Shown here: positions 33,570 to 41,795 of the stretch, in pieces | How positions within the stretch are numbered: position 1 is the stretch's first letter | How the letters are laid out: the number at the start of each line of letters is the position of its first letter | Assembly (NCBI GenBank): GCA_024701455.1 | Contig: JABXYP010000001.1 | Span: 872,001-936,000, forward strand | Origin: Bacillus sp. A301a_S52 | Lineage (GTDB): Bacteria; Bacillota; Bacilli; Bacillales; Salisediminibacteriaceae | DNA: 64,000 bases | Direction: 5' to 3' | Notes under the pieces: generated by a model | The model's database searches: none | Told to the model about the DNA's origin: nothing | The model's input: the letters and a program-made list of their open reading frames with translations, nothing else | Translations under genes and position numbers: made by a program

Positions 33570-34210
33570 TGCTAATAGCCTTTGCAGGGACTGATGGATC
33601 AGGAAAGAGTACACAAGTAAAAGAAGTTAAAAACAGGCTATTAAAAGAAGGGTATAAAGTCCAAATTCTCGATAAATGGGATATTTTAAAATCGGAAAAA
33701 TTTCCTGAATGTAAATTTGTAGATACATCACTTAATGATTTGAGAGTTAATATTGCAGAAATGCAAGGAATAAGTAGAGCATTATTTTTATTCTGGAGTA
33801 TTACCATCACATTAACAAAGGATCAGTTAGAAAATGAGGATACGATTTATTTACTCGATGGATATTGGATGAAACACGCGGCTTCAGAAATCGAATATGG
33901 GTGTGATGAAAGATGGATAGAGCTAACGTGTAAACAGTTTCCTAAGGCAGATTTGACTTTTTATTTTGATGTTCCGCCTGAAATAGCATTAAAACGTAAA
34001 CCTGAGTTGACTCCTTATGAGTGTGGACTAGCTATGGATTTAAATAAGACCAAATTTATAAATCATCAAACTAACTTAAGAAATAGGCTTTTAAATTGGG
34101 CCGATACTTATCAGTGGCTGAAAATATCATCCTTAGAACCAAAAGAAAAAATCACCAACTTTGTGGTTGAGAAAATATCACAAGTAACGAGGGAGAAAAA
34201 TTTAATATGA
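33569..34210 (+). CDS. Thymidylate-kinase-like P-loop kinase
   Basis: 213 residues with P-loop AGTDGSGKST (residues 6-15), a DGYWMKHAA segment where TMK has DRY/DR..xS, and a LID-like region. It is translationally coupled to fomA (1-nt overlap) and to the dehydrogenase gene (4-nt ATGA overlap). In Streptomyces a second kinase, FomB, adds another phosphate to fosfomycin monophosphate. This protein is not clearly FomB-like but occupies that place and could do the same step. A dTMP-kinase housekeeping role is less likely here. Confidence 0.75.
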   Translation: MLIAFAGTDGSGKSTQVKEVKNRLLKEGYKVQILDKWDILKSEKFPECKFVDTSLNDLRVNIAEMQGISRALFLFWSITITLTKDQLENEDTIYLLDGYWMKHAASEIEYGCDERWIELTCKQFPKADLTFYFDVPPEIALKRKPELTPYECGLAMDLNKTKFINHQTNLRNRLLNWADTYQWLKISSLEPKEKITNFVVEKISQVTREKNLI

Positions 34211-35088
34211 AAGTTGGTTGGATTGGAACGGGAAGCTTAGGAAAAGCAGTTGTGACGAAAATGTTACGTGAAGGTGAAAGAGTAAGAGTTTTTAATAGAA
34301 CTGCTGAGAAAGCAGTATCTTTAGTAAAGGAAGGGGCTATATTATATGACTCTCCTTCACACCTTGCTTTAGACTGTGATATTATCTTTCTCTGCTTGAC
34401 AGGACATCAAGCATTACACGATGTTTTGTATGAAGAAGGTGGTATATTGCAAGAGCAAAAAAGAAATTTAATTATTGTTGATATTAGTACGCTATCCCCA
34501 CAAATAACTCGAGAAACAGCTCACTATTTAAGTGAATATAACATCCATTATTTAGATTGTCCTGTTTCTGGAGGGCCAGAAGGAGCTTTAGCTGGTAAAT
34601 TAACTGCGATTATTTCTGGAAATAATGAGGCTTATTTTCAAGCAGAAAGGTATATTTCTCTTTTTTCGAATAAAAAGTATTATGTAGGTGATTCCGGCTC
34701 TTCCCAAACGTTAAAAATACTTAACAATTTAGCGGAAGCAATCAATTTATTAGCAGCTTCAGAAGTCATTGCTCTAGGGTTAAAAGAAGGATTCAGTTTG
34801 CCCACTTTAAAGGAAGTATTAACAGAGACACGTGGGAACTCTATCTATATGAATATACTTTTAGAGCGCCTCATGAACCCTAGCAAAGAAGTATCAGCCT
34901 CTTTAGAAGTGCGTGTAAAAGACTTAAAACTGGCAAATGAATTAGCAGAAAAAAATAATCTGGAACTTTTACAAGGAAAATTGGCTTTGCAACAGTTCTT
35001 CAGTGCTGAAAGAAATATTGGTAAACAAAATGACCAGTCTGAGTGTATCAAACTTTATTTGAAAGAAGTTGATATAAATGAAACCTAG
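34207..35088 (+). CDS. Psf3-like 2-oxopropylphosphonate reductase (6PGDH/beta-HAD family)
   Basis: 293 residues. The Rossmann motif is GWIGTGSLG (4-12), Asn30-Arg31 after the second strand favours NADP(H), the substrate loop is DCPVSGGPEGA (117-127), and the catalytic lysine is Lys170 in SSQTLKILNN. Pseudomonad Psf3 belongs to this family and reduces 2-oxopropylphosphonate to (S)-2-hydroxypropylphosphonate, the substrate of HppE. It is tightly coupled within the operon, overlapping the kinase gene by 4 nt and pepM by 11 nt. The substrate is assigned from context. Confidence 0.87.
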   Translation: MKVGWIGTGSLGKAVVTKMLREGERVRVFNRTAEKAVSLVKEGAILYDSPSHLALDCDIIFLCLTGHQALHDVLYEEGGILQEQKRNLIIVDISTLSPQITRETAHYLSEYNIHYLDCPVSGGPEGALAGKLTAIISGNNEAYFQAERYISLFSNKKYYVGDSGSSQTLKILNNLAEAINLLAASEVIALGLKEGFSLPTLKEVLTETRGNSIYMNILLERLMNPSKEVSASLEVRVKDLKLANELAEKNNLELLQGKLALQQFFSAERNIGKQNDQSECIKLYLKEVDINET

Positions 35089-35974
35089 ACACCTTTTTAG
35101 ACATTATTTAAATAATCCAGATAAGCTTATTCGTACAATTGGTGCTCATGATGCTATCAGTGCCAAAATAGCGGAAAAGAATGGATTTGAAGCGATATGG
35201 GCTAGTGGATTTGAGATATCTGCTAGTCATGGTAAGCCAGATGCCAACATACTAACGATGACGGAGTTTCTCCGAGCTGCTGAAATGATGGTAGAAGCAG
35301 TAAATATTCCAGTTATAGCAGACTGTGACTCAGGGTTTGGTAATGTTAATAACGTTATAGAGATGGTGAAAAAGTACGAGAAGGCTGGTATCACAGGGAT
35401 ATGTCTTGAAGATAAACTATTTCCTAAAGTTAATAGTTTTATTAATAAGAGACAAAAATTAGCCGACAAACATGAATTTGCGGCGAAAATAAAAGCGGCT
35501 AAAAATACCCAAGTATGTGATGATTTTGTAGTCATTGCTAGAGTTGAAGCTTTGATTGCAGGTTTGAGCATAGAAGAGGCTATTGAAAGAGCGGAAGCAT
35601 ATGAGGAAGCTGGGGCAGATATGATTCTTATCCATTCGAAAAAAAGGACTTCATATGAAATTGAAGAATTTAGGGGAAGGTGGAAATCAAACACGCCTAT
35701 AGTCATTGTTCCAACGACTTATCCCTCTTTAACAGAAGTGCAAATAAAACAATTAAAGATTAAAATGGTAATTTACGCTAATCAGGGGTTACGCTCTGCT
35801 ATTAAAGCGATGAATAATACGCTATTCAAGCTAGGGCGTTCAGGATCTTTAGAACAAATAAATAATGATTTAGAATCAATGGAAAGCATTTTTGAATTGC
35901 AAGGGATGAATAACATGTTATTAAATGAAGAGAAATATGATAATTACCAAGCGAAACAACTATCTAAAACCTAA
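35078..35974 (+). CDS. pepM: Phosphoenolpyruvate mutase
   Basis: 298 residues of the isocitrate lyase/PEP mutase superfamily. The PEP mutase signature EDKxxxxxNS is present exactly (EDKLFPKVNS, residues 111-120). It is preceded by WASGFEISASHGKPD and the metal-binding ADCDSGFGN (81-89). The enzyme forms the C-P bond of phosphonopyruvate and is the entry step for nearly all phosphonate natural products. It lacks a fused nucleotidyltransferase domain, unlike Streptomyces Fom1. No phosphonopyruvate decarboxylase lies nearby, in line with the pseudomonad route where phosphonopyruvate is condensed with acetyl-CoA. Confidence 0.96.
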   Translation: MKPRHLFRHYLNNPDKLIRTIGAHDAISAKIAEKNGFEAIWASGFEISASHGKPDANILTMTEFLRAAEMMVEAVNIPVIADCDSGFGNVNNVIEMVKKYEKAGITGICLEDKLFPKVNSFINKRQKLADKHEFAAKIKAAKNTQVCDDFVVIARVEALIAGLSIEEAIERAEAYEEAGADMILIHSKKRTSYEIEEFRGRWKSNTPIVIVPTTYPSLTEVQIKQLKIKMVIYANQGLRSAIKAMNNTLFKLGRSGSLEQINNDLESMESIFELQGMNNMLLNEEKYDNYQAKQLSKT

Positions 35975-36002
35975 TTGACATATATATGTTTATGTATATA
36001 AT
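35975..36002 (+). promoter_or_regulatory. Promoter with shared palindromic operator, leaderless start
   Basis: TTGACA (35975-35980), a 16-nt spacer and TATAAT (35997-36002) form a consensus promoter only 6 nt before the ATG at 36009. No ribosome site is present, so the transcript would be leaderless or nearly so. The spacer contains ACATATATATGT (35978-35989), identical to the palindrome at 25858-25869. Confidence 0.75.
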
Positions 36003-36008
36003 GATCAT

Positions 36009-36587
36009 ATGGATATTAATATTGAACAGAAATTAAATAAGTTGTTAGAAGGTATTGATGAGAAGTACAGAGATAAGCACTACACATTAGCATTTGTTGA
36101 TATAGACAAATGCAAACCTGAAAAAGGAGCTTTAGAGGAGATTACACGAACATTTTTAGAGGTAGTTAAAGATACGCTCCCTTGCGATGCATACTATGTA
36201 GGAAGAGATGAATTTATCCTTATTTTAGAGGGCTGCAAAAGTGATAAAGCACTTAATCTGTTAATGGACTTGAAGCATGCATGGAAAAATAGTGAAAAGA
36301 ACACGTTTCATCTAACATTTAGTGCAGGAATTGCTTCTAATTCAGAACATGGTGATCATGCAAGTCAAGTTCTAACAGGTGCTGAAGAGGGCCTTTACCG
36401 TGCTAAACAGGAAGGTAGAAATATGATTATGCAGCCAGAAAAAGATCAAAAAATAATGAAAAGTAATTACTATTACCCTTACCAGCTGAAACGCTTAAAA
36501 ATGTATGCTGAAAAGACGAATAATAAGGAAGCTGATATTCTTAGGCTTGCTTTAAATGAGTTTTTTAGACGTCACGATGAACTTTAG
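36009..36587 (+). CDS. Degenerate GGDEF domain fused to a ribbon-helix-helix domain
   Basis: 192 residues. Residues 20-140 are a GGDEF domain: FVDIDKCK (29-36), active-site loop YVGRDEFILIL with GRDEF at 65-69 in place of GGDEF, SAGIA (105-109) and AEEGLYRAKQEGRN (125-138). Residues 155-190 (YPYQLKRLKMYAEKTNNKEADILRLALNEFF) have the strand-helix-helix pattern of CopG/Arc ribbon-helix-helix DNA-binding proteins. It may be a nucleotide-sensing transcription factor. The perfect palindromes in its own promoter and at 25858 are candidate binding sites. Cyclase activity is doubtful given the altered loop. Confidence 0.75.
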   Translation: MDINIEQKLNKLLEGIDEKYRDKHYTLAFVDIDKCKPEKGALEEITRTFLEVVKDTLPCDAYYVGRDEFILILEGCKSDKALNLLMDLKHAWKNSEKNTFHLTFSAGIASNSEHGDHASQVLTGAEEGLYRAKQEGRNMIMQPEKDQKIMKSNYYYPYQLKRLKMYAEKTNNKEADILRLALNEFFRRHDEL

Positions 36588-36612
36588 GCGGTAGAAGAAT
36601 ACCGCCTTTTTA
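36587..36612 (+). terminator. Rho-independent terminator before the MFS gene
   Basis: GGCGGTA and TACCGCC pair around GAAGAA, followed by TTTTTA. The MFS gene begins 14 nt later, so it is expressed by partial read-through or from a promoter inside the GGDEF gene. Confidence 0.8.
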
Positions 36613-36625
36613 GGGGGAGCAAAAT

Positions 36626-37855
36626 GTGAGTTTAGCAAACTTAGAAGAAAAAACAAAATTAAAAGAAAGGCAAGTTTGGAAAAATAAGAATTTCTTATTT
36701 TTATTGCTTGGTCATTCTGCACACAATTTTACATTCCATATATTTGCTTTAAGTATCCCTTTAATCATTTATGATTTGACCTCCTCATCTTTTTACATGG
36801 GAACAATGAAAGCGATCGAGTTTATACCTAATGTCGTTTTAGGAATTCTTATTGGGGTTCTCATTGATTGGTTCAATCGAAAGAGAATCATGCTGTTATC
36901 AATTTTGATTAAAATTTTTTCCGTTATATTCATCATCTTACTTCTTGCTACCTCAACTATTCAACTATGGCATCTATATTTACTAGGCTTTTTTATTTAC
37001 ACGTGTATTTATGCTTTTGCGAATACTTATCAATCAATTATCCCTTCTATAGTTGAAAAGAGCCAGCTGACTACCGCTAATGCTTATATTACGTTTACCA
37101 ATACGATTTTTAATTCAATAGGACCTGCTATGGCTGGGGCAATTATACTTTATACGACTTATGTTGTAGGCCTGAGTATTACTTTGCTTGGATTAATCGT
37201 TTTATTAGTTTGTGTATTACCTGTAAAGCTTCCTTCCTATGAGCCGCGATCCGAGTTTAACTTAAAAAAAGATATTATAGAGGGATGGACACAACTTTAT
37301 GGAAGTAAAGCTTTGTTCAGTGCCACATTATTAATTTTAGGAAATAATATAGCATCAGTGTCTACTAGTACGATTCTAATATTTTATGCACTTGATGTTA
37401 TTGGTATCACTGAAGGACAATTAGGCTTGATTTTTAGTATTTCAGCTATTGGTGGGGTTGTTGCAACACTAATAGCTAAATATAGTAAAGATTATGTAAA
37501 TAGAGGGTACATATTTATCCTGGCTACTTTTACCGTCAGCCTAGCTCAATTTGCTATTTTTCTGTCTTCTAATTGGTATGTTATTTGTATGAGTATGTTT
37601 TTTGTAGGATTTAGTGCGACTATCTGTAATGTGCATTATTTTGCTCTGAGACAAGAAAGTACGCCATCTCACCTTTTAGGAAGAGTCATTGGGACATCTT
37701 CAATGATCATGAAGCTAGCTCTGCCATTTTCTTTTTTAGTCATAACCTATCTTGCCGACATAATAGAGGTAAATCTCATTTTTCTTATGACCTCAATGTT
37801 TTTGTTAATCATAGCCATATTGGCTTTAAGAACACGTTTAACAGATCTTAAATAA
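36626..37855 (+). CDS. MFS transporter, probable phosphonate exporter
   Basis: A 409-residue major facilitator with 12 predicted helices. It has the MFS motif A-like loop GVLIDWFNRKRIML between helices 2 and 3 (about residues 76-89) and a long charged central loop near residue 210. It resembles MFS_3/enterobactin-exporter-like drug pumps. The start GTG 36626 has GGGGGAG upstream. Being last in the phosphonate cluster, it most likely exports the product or gives self-resistance. The substrate is not proven. Confidence 0.8.
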   Translation: MSLANLEEKTKLKERQVWKNKNFLFLLLGHSAHNFTFHIFALSIPLIIYDLTSSSFYMGTMKAIEFIPNVVLGILIGVLIDWFNRKRIMLLSILIKIFSVIFIILLLATSTIQLWHLYLLGFFIYTCIYAFANTYQSIIPSIVEKSQLTTANAYITFTNTIFNSIGPAMAGAIILYTTYVVGLSITLLGLIVLLVCVLPVKLPSYEPRSEFNLKKDIIEGWTQLYGSKALFSATLLILGNNIASVSTSTILIFYALDVIGITEGQLGLIFSISAIGGVVATLIAKYSKDYVNRGYIFILATFTVSLAQFAIFLSSNWYVICMSMFFVGFSATICNVHYFALRQESTPSHLLGRVIGTSSMIMKLALPFSFLVITYLADIIEVNLIFLMTSMFLLIIAILALRTRLTDLK

Positions 37856-37900
37856 TTGTGTTAATTAAGATGAATTTAAAATAAAAAATGTTATATATGC

Positions 37901-37925
37901 AGACCTGTGTGATATACACAGGTCT
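37901..37925 (+). terminator. Terminator at the end of the phosphonate cluster
   Basis: AGACCTGTGT and ACACAGGTCT form a perfect 10-bp stem with loop GATAT. The following sequence is TAATCGTTGTT, so the T-tract is weak. Confidence 0.7.
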
Positions 37926-38024
37926 TAATCGTTGTTGATAAAAACAAATTTCTTCTATTGTGTGACGTTTTATTAAACATATTGACACTAGTATTATTCT
38001 TTATATATATTTAAAAGCGTTAAA

Positions 38025-38045
38025 TGATAATGAGAATCGTTATCA
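38025..38045 (+). promoter_or_regulatory. Fur box upstream of the ABC importer operon
   Basis: TGATAATGAGAATCGTTATCA contains TGAGAAT-C-GTTATCA, matching the 7-1-7 Fur pattern at 13 of 15 positions and extended on the left by a further TGATAAT. It lies about 185 bp before the first gene. A TTGACA at 37982 may be the -35 box. Confidence 0.8.
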
Positions 38046-38230
38046 ATTATACCTATAGAGATAGTGGAAACGGTGATTTAGGTAGGAGGACCATTTTAGA
38101 TTTATCGCATGGAAAGGAGATGAGATTAAGTAGAGATAATAGGTTACTAGGTAATGATAGCCTTGCGTTAGTCGTTTATTAGGCAGCTATATATAAAGTG
38201 TCATAATATACTTTAGGAGCGAGATTATAC

Positions 38231-39841
38231 ATGATAAAAAATAGACAATTTGTACATCTGTTAGTAACTATTTTATGTTTTAGCCTTTTCGTAGCAGGGT
38301 GTCAATCCAATAATGAAGAAGACAGAGCTTCAAGCACGAATGATAAAACACCACAAGAACTTGTTTTTGCGAACTTTCGAGACATTCGAGATTTAAATCC
38401 TCACCTTTATGGAGGTGAGCTCTATGCACAAAATATGTTATTTGAATCGCTAGTAATGGTTACTGACGACGGTATAGAACCTTGGTTAGCAGAGCGTTGG
38501 GACGTCAGTGATGATGGAAAAGAATATGTTTTTCATTTAAGAGAAGATGTGACGTTTCATGATGGTGAGACATTTAATGCAGAAGCCGCAAAATTAAACA
38601 TAGATGCTGTTTTGGATAATATCGACCGACATGGTTGGTTAGAGCTAGTGAGATTAATAGAATCTGTTGAAGTTGTCGATGATTACAAATTGAAAATCGT
38701 CATGAGCGAACCTTATTATCCGATGTTGACAGAATTAGCTGTTACAAGGCCGTTTCGCTTTATCTCTCCAAACGCTATGATTGATGGCACCACGAAAGAC
38801 GGCGTTGATGGTTTTTATGGGACAGGGCCATATGTGTTGACAGAGAATAAGCAGGATGAATATGCGATTTTTACAGTCAATGAAGATTATTGGGGAGAAA
38901 TGCCCGATATCGAAAAAATCACGGTAAAAGTGATTCCCGATAATCAAACACGGGTTATGGCGTTACAAAATGGCGAAATTGACATGATTTATGGGAAAAA
39001 CATGATTGACGCTGAGTCATTTTCCACGTTAGAATCAGATGCTAATTTTGAAACCATCATGTCTGAGCCCATTTCGTCAAGAATTATCCTTTTGAACACA
39101 ACAAGTGAGATTTTAGATGATGTCAACGTAAGAAAAGCGTTGCAACATGCTGTTAGTAAAGAAGCGATTTCTGAAGGGATTTTTAACGGGAGTGAAGCAC
39201 CGGCTGATACATTACTTTCTAAGACAGTCCCTTATGCTGATATTGATTTAGACCCTTATGAATTTGATACGGACAAGGCTGAACAGTTATTAGAAGAGGC
39301 AGGCTGGATGAGGTCAGACGATCAGTCAATCAGAGAAAAAGATGGGGACAGCTTATCACTGACTTTGCATTATAACAGTGATGCTGTGTCAGAAAAAGCC
39401 ATTGGTGAATTACTGCAAAGTGAATTTGGCTCTATTGGAATTGAATTAGACATTATTGGTGAAGAAGAACAATCGTATCGTGATCGCCAAAAATCTGGGG
39501 ATTTTGAAATCATTTTTGATATATCGTGGGGAACCCCTTATGATCCACAGTCGTTTTTATCAGGAATGAAAATGCCGGTTTATGGTGATTATTATGCTCA
39601 ACAAGGCCTTGAACAGAAGGAAAAAATTGATGACAGTATTACTCAAGCATTAATTAGTACAGATGAAGCGGAAAGACAAGACCTATACACATATGTCCTA
39701 ACGACGTTGCACGAAGAAGCGGTTTATATTCCACTAACTTATGAACGGAATAGAGCAGTCTTTATACCGGAATTAAAAAATGTGATGTTCAATCCTTCTC
39801 AGTTTGAAGTGCCGTTTGAGAAGATGTCTTTTGGGGAGTAA
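38231..39841 (+). CDS. Nickel/metallophore-type ABC substrate-binding lipoprotein
   Basis: 536 residues of the SBP_bac_5 (OppA/NikA) family with lipobox FVAGC (Cys24). The family pattern is clear: ANFRDIRDLNPHLYGGELYAQNMLFESL, then LAERWDVSDDGKEYVFHLREDVTFHDGE, GTGPYVL and ALQNGEIDMIYG. The absence of Opp-type peptide features and the Fur box point to a NikA/CntA-like protein that binds a metal chelate instead of peptides. It is first in a five-gene importer operon. Confidence 0.85.
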   Translation: MIKNRQFVHLLVTILCFSLFVAGCQSNNEEDRASSTNDKTPQELVFANFRDIRDLNPHLYGGELYAQNMLFESLVMVTDDGIEPWLAERWDVSDDGKEYVFHLREDVTFHDGETFNAEAAKLNIDAVLDNIDRHGWLELVRLIESVEVVDDYKLKIVMSEPYYPMLTELAVTRPFRFISPNAMIDGTTKDGVDGFYGTGPYVLTENKQDEYAIFTVNEDYWGEMPDIEKITVKVIPDNQTRVMALQNGEIDMIYGKNMIDAESFSTLESDANFETIMSEPISSRIILLNTTSEILDDVNVRKALQHAVSKEAISEGIFNGSEAPADTLLSKTVPYADIDLDPYEFDTDKAEQLLEEAGWMRSDDQSIREKDGDSLSLTLHYNSDAVSEKAIGELLQSEFGSIGIELDIIGEEEQSYRDRQKSGDFEIIFDISWGTPYDPQSFLSGMKMPVYGDYYAQQGLEQKEKIDDSITQALISTDEAERQDLYTYVLTTLHEEAVYIPLTYERNRAVFIPELKNVMFNPSQFEVPFEKMSFGE

Positions 39842-40012
39842 GTTATTTTAGCATTCGATAAAATTAGGAAAGTCAAGCTGCCAGACAATACAGAGATGAC
39901 TTCCCTCAGTTCGTTGTAAATTTAATTTCGTGTCTATACCAAAAGTCAAACTACTGCTTTTGCATGGTTTGGCTTTACTGTATGTCGGACAAATTTTGAA
40001 GTGGGAGAGCCA

Positions 40013-40954
40013 ATGAAAACGTATATTTTGAAACGTCTGCTATCCATGATACCAATCGTTATGGCCATAACGTTTGTGTCTTTCGTTTTAATCAGCTTTG
40101 TCCCTTCTGACCCTGCTGAAGTAGCCATTCGGGTAAATGATGCTGTAGCCACGCCGGAAGCCATTGAGCTAACACGGGCCGAATTAGGGTTAGATGATCC
40201 GTTCCTTGTAAGGTACGTCACATGGGTGATTAAAAGTATCCAGCTTGACTTCGGTCACTCGTTCATAAGTAAACAACCTGTTTTAGATGAATTTCTCAGA
40301 GTGTTACCAGCAACCCTTCAACTTGCTGGGGCATCATTAATTATAATTGTGGTGGTTAGTCTGCCTGTGGGGATACTTAGTGCTGTCTACCATAATCGCT
40401 TGTTTGATAGAGTTATGAGAGCTGTTGTGTTTATCGGGACAGCCATGCCTAGTTATTGGATAGCCCTTCTATTAATTTGGCTATTCTCTGTAAAGCTAAA
40501 CCTGTTCCCAACCAGTGGTAAAGGCGAGTTAAAGCAATTAATCCTTCCTGCACTCGCGTTATCATCAACATATATATCTACTTATATTCGTTTAATTCGC
40601 AACAACATGCTTGATAACATGTCGGAGAATTATGTGCTATATGCCCGTGTACGTGGATTAAGACAGAGATATATTATTTTGAAACATGTTTTAAAAAACT
40701 CGCTCCACTCCTGCATGACAGCTTTTGGTATGACGATTGCACAATTGATAGCTGGGACATTTGTTATTGAAACGATCTTTGCGTGGCCAGGGATAGGGGC
40801 ATTATGTGTATCAGCCATTTTTAATAGAGATTATCCCATCATTCAAGCCTACATTCTCATGATGGCGATTATTTTTATCGTTTGTAATCTTATTGTCGAT
40901 ATTATCAACTATTCGATCGACCCGAGAACGAGGAAAGGGCTAGATGCCAGATGA
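40013..40954 (+). CDS. ABC importer permease (NikB/DppB type)
   Basis: 313 residues from ATG 40013, with GTGGGAGAG just upstream. GTG 40001 overlaps that site. It has six membrane helices and the BPD_transp_1 coupling loop EAA motif YVLYARVRGLRQRYIILKHVL. The N-terminal signature ILKRLLSMIPIVMAITFVSFVLISFVPSDPAE is typical of NikB/DppB. The binding protein gene ends 171 bp upstream. It overlaps the second permease by 4 nt. Confidence 0.9.
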   Translation: MKTYILKRLLSMIPIVMAITFVSFVLISFVPSDPAEVAIRVNDAVATPEAIELTRAELGLDDPFLVRYVTWVIKSIQLDFGHSFISKQPVLDEFLRVLPATLQLAGASLIIIVVVSLPVGILSAVYHNRLFDRVMRAVVFIGTAMPSYWIALLLIWLFSVKLNLFPTSGKGELKQLILPALALSSTYISTYIRLIRNNMLDNMSENYVLYARVRGLRQRYIILKHVLKNSLHSCMTAFGMTIAQLIAGTFVIETIFAWPGIGALCVSAIFNRDYPIIQAYILMMAIIFIVCNLIVDIINYSIDPRTRKGLDAR

Positions 40955-41778
40955 GTGATTTATTAAAAAAGGTAATAAAGGACAGGCTTGCCATCGTCAG
41001 CTTAACGGTCATACTGTTAACCTTAATGGTGGGAGTGTTGGCACCATTCATTGTGCCAAATGATCCAAATCTTATAGATGTGGTCAATAAATTCGCTAAA
41101 CCGTCATTTTCATATCCACTAGGAACCGACCAGTCAGGCCGCTGCCTTTTTTCCCGACTCCTATTTGGAATTAGAACGACGCTATTCCTTGCATTATTTA
41201 CGATGATAGTGACAATTTCCATAGGGACCATATTAGGCATTATATCAGGATATTTTAAAGGATGGATAGACAATATGATGATGCGATTGTGCGATATTAT
41301 GTTGTCTTTTCCAAGTCAAGTGATGATCCTAGCCATTGTCGGAATGTTAGGGCCGGGAATTTTTAATGTCATTATAGCCAATATCGTTGTGAAGTGGGCG
41401 TGGTATACGCGCATGATTCGTGGGAGTGTCATTCAAGCAAGTGAGACGAACTATATTCTTTATTCTAAGGCAGTGGGGACGAGTACATCATTTATACTAT
41501 CTAAGCATGTGCTGCCACACAGCTTTTCACAAATTATTGTTCTTGCCACATTGGATACAGGGTGGGTCATTCTTAATATTTCTGCTTTATCCTTCTTAGG
41601 GCTAGGTATTCAGCCGCCAACAGCCGAATGGGGAAGTATGCTTAGTGAAGCAAGAAATGTTTGGATGAGTCAGCCATTACAAATGTTATACCCTGGTTTA
41701 GCTATTGTCATCATTGTGGCAGCATTCAACTATTTAGGTGATAGCTTAAGAGATATTCGTGATCCAAAGGATGCCTAG
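40951..41778 (+). CDS. ABC importer permease (NikC/DppC type)
   Basis: 275 residues with five to six membrane helices. It has the DppC-family N-terminal YPLGTDQSGRCLFSRLLFGIRTTL and the coupling loop NYILYSKAVGTSTSFILSKHVLPH. The end LGIQPPTAEWGSML...PLQMLYPGLAIV is diagnostic. It forms the heterodimeric pore with the preceding permease. The ATG overlaps the end of that gene (ATGA). Confidence 0.9.
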   Translation: MSDLLKKVIKDRLAIVSLTVILLTLMVGVLAPFIVPNDPNLIDVVNKFAKPSFSYPLGTDQSGRCLFSRLLFGIRTTLFLALFTMIVTISIGTILGIISGYFKGWIDNMMMRLCDIMLSFPSQVMILAIVGMLGPGIFNVIIANIVVKWAWYTRMIRGSVIQASETNYILYSKAVGTSTSFILSKHVLPHSFSQIIVLATLDTGWVILNISALSFLGLGIQPPTAEWGSMLSEARNVWMSQPLQMLYPGLAIVIIVAAFNYLGDSLRDIRDPKDA

Positions 41779-41795
41779 AAGGAGCTGAGAACGAT

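Noticed and set aside
35078..35974. Methylisocitrate lyase or oxaloacetate decarboxylase instead of PEP mutase
   Set aside because: The exact EDKxxxxxNS motif and the neighbouring HppE and FomA-like genes favour PEP mutase.
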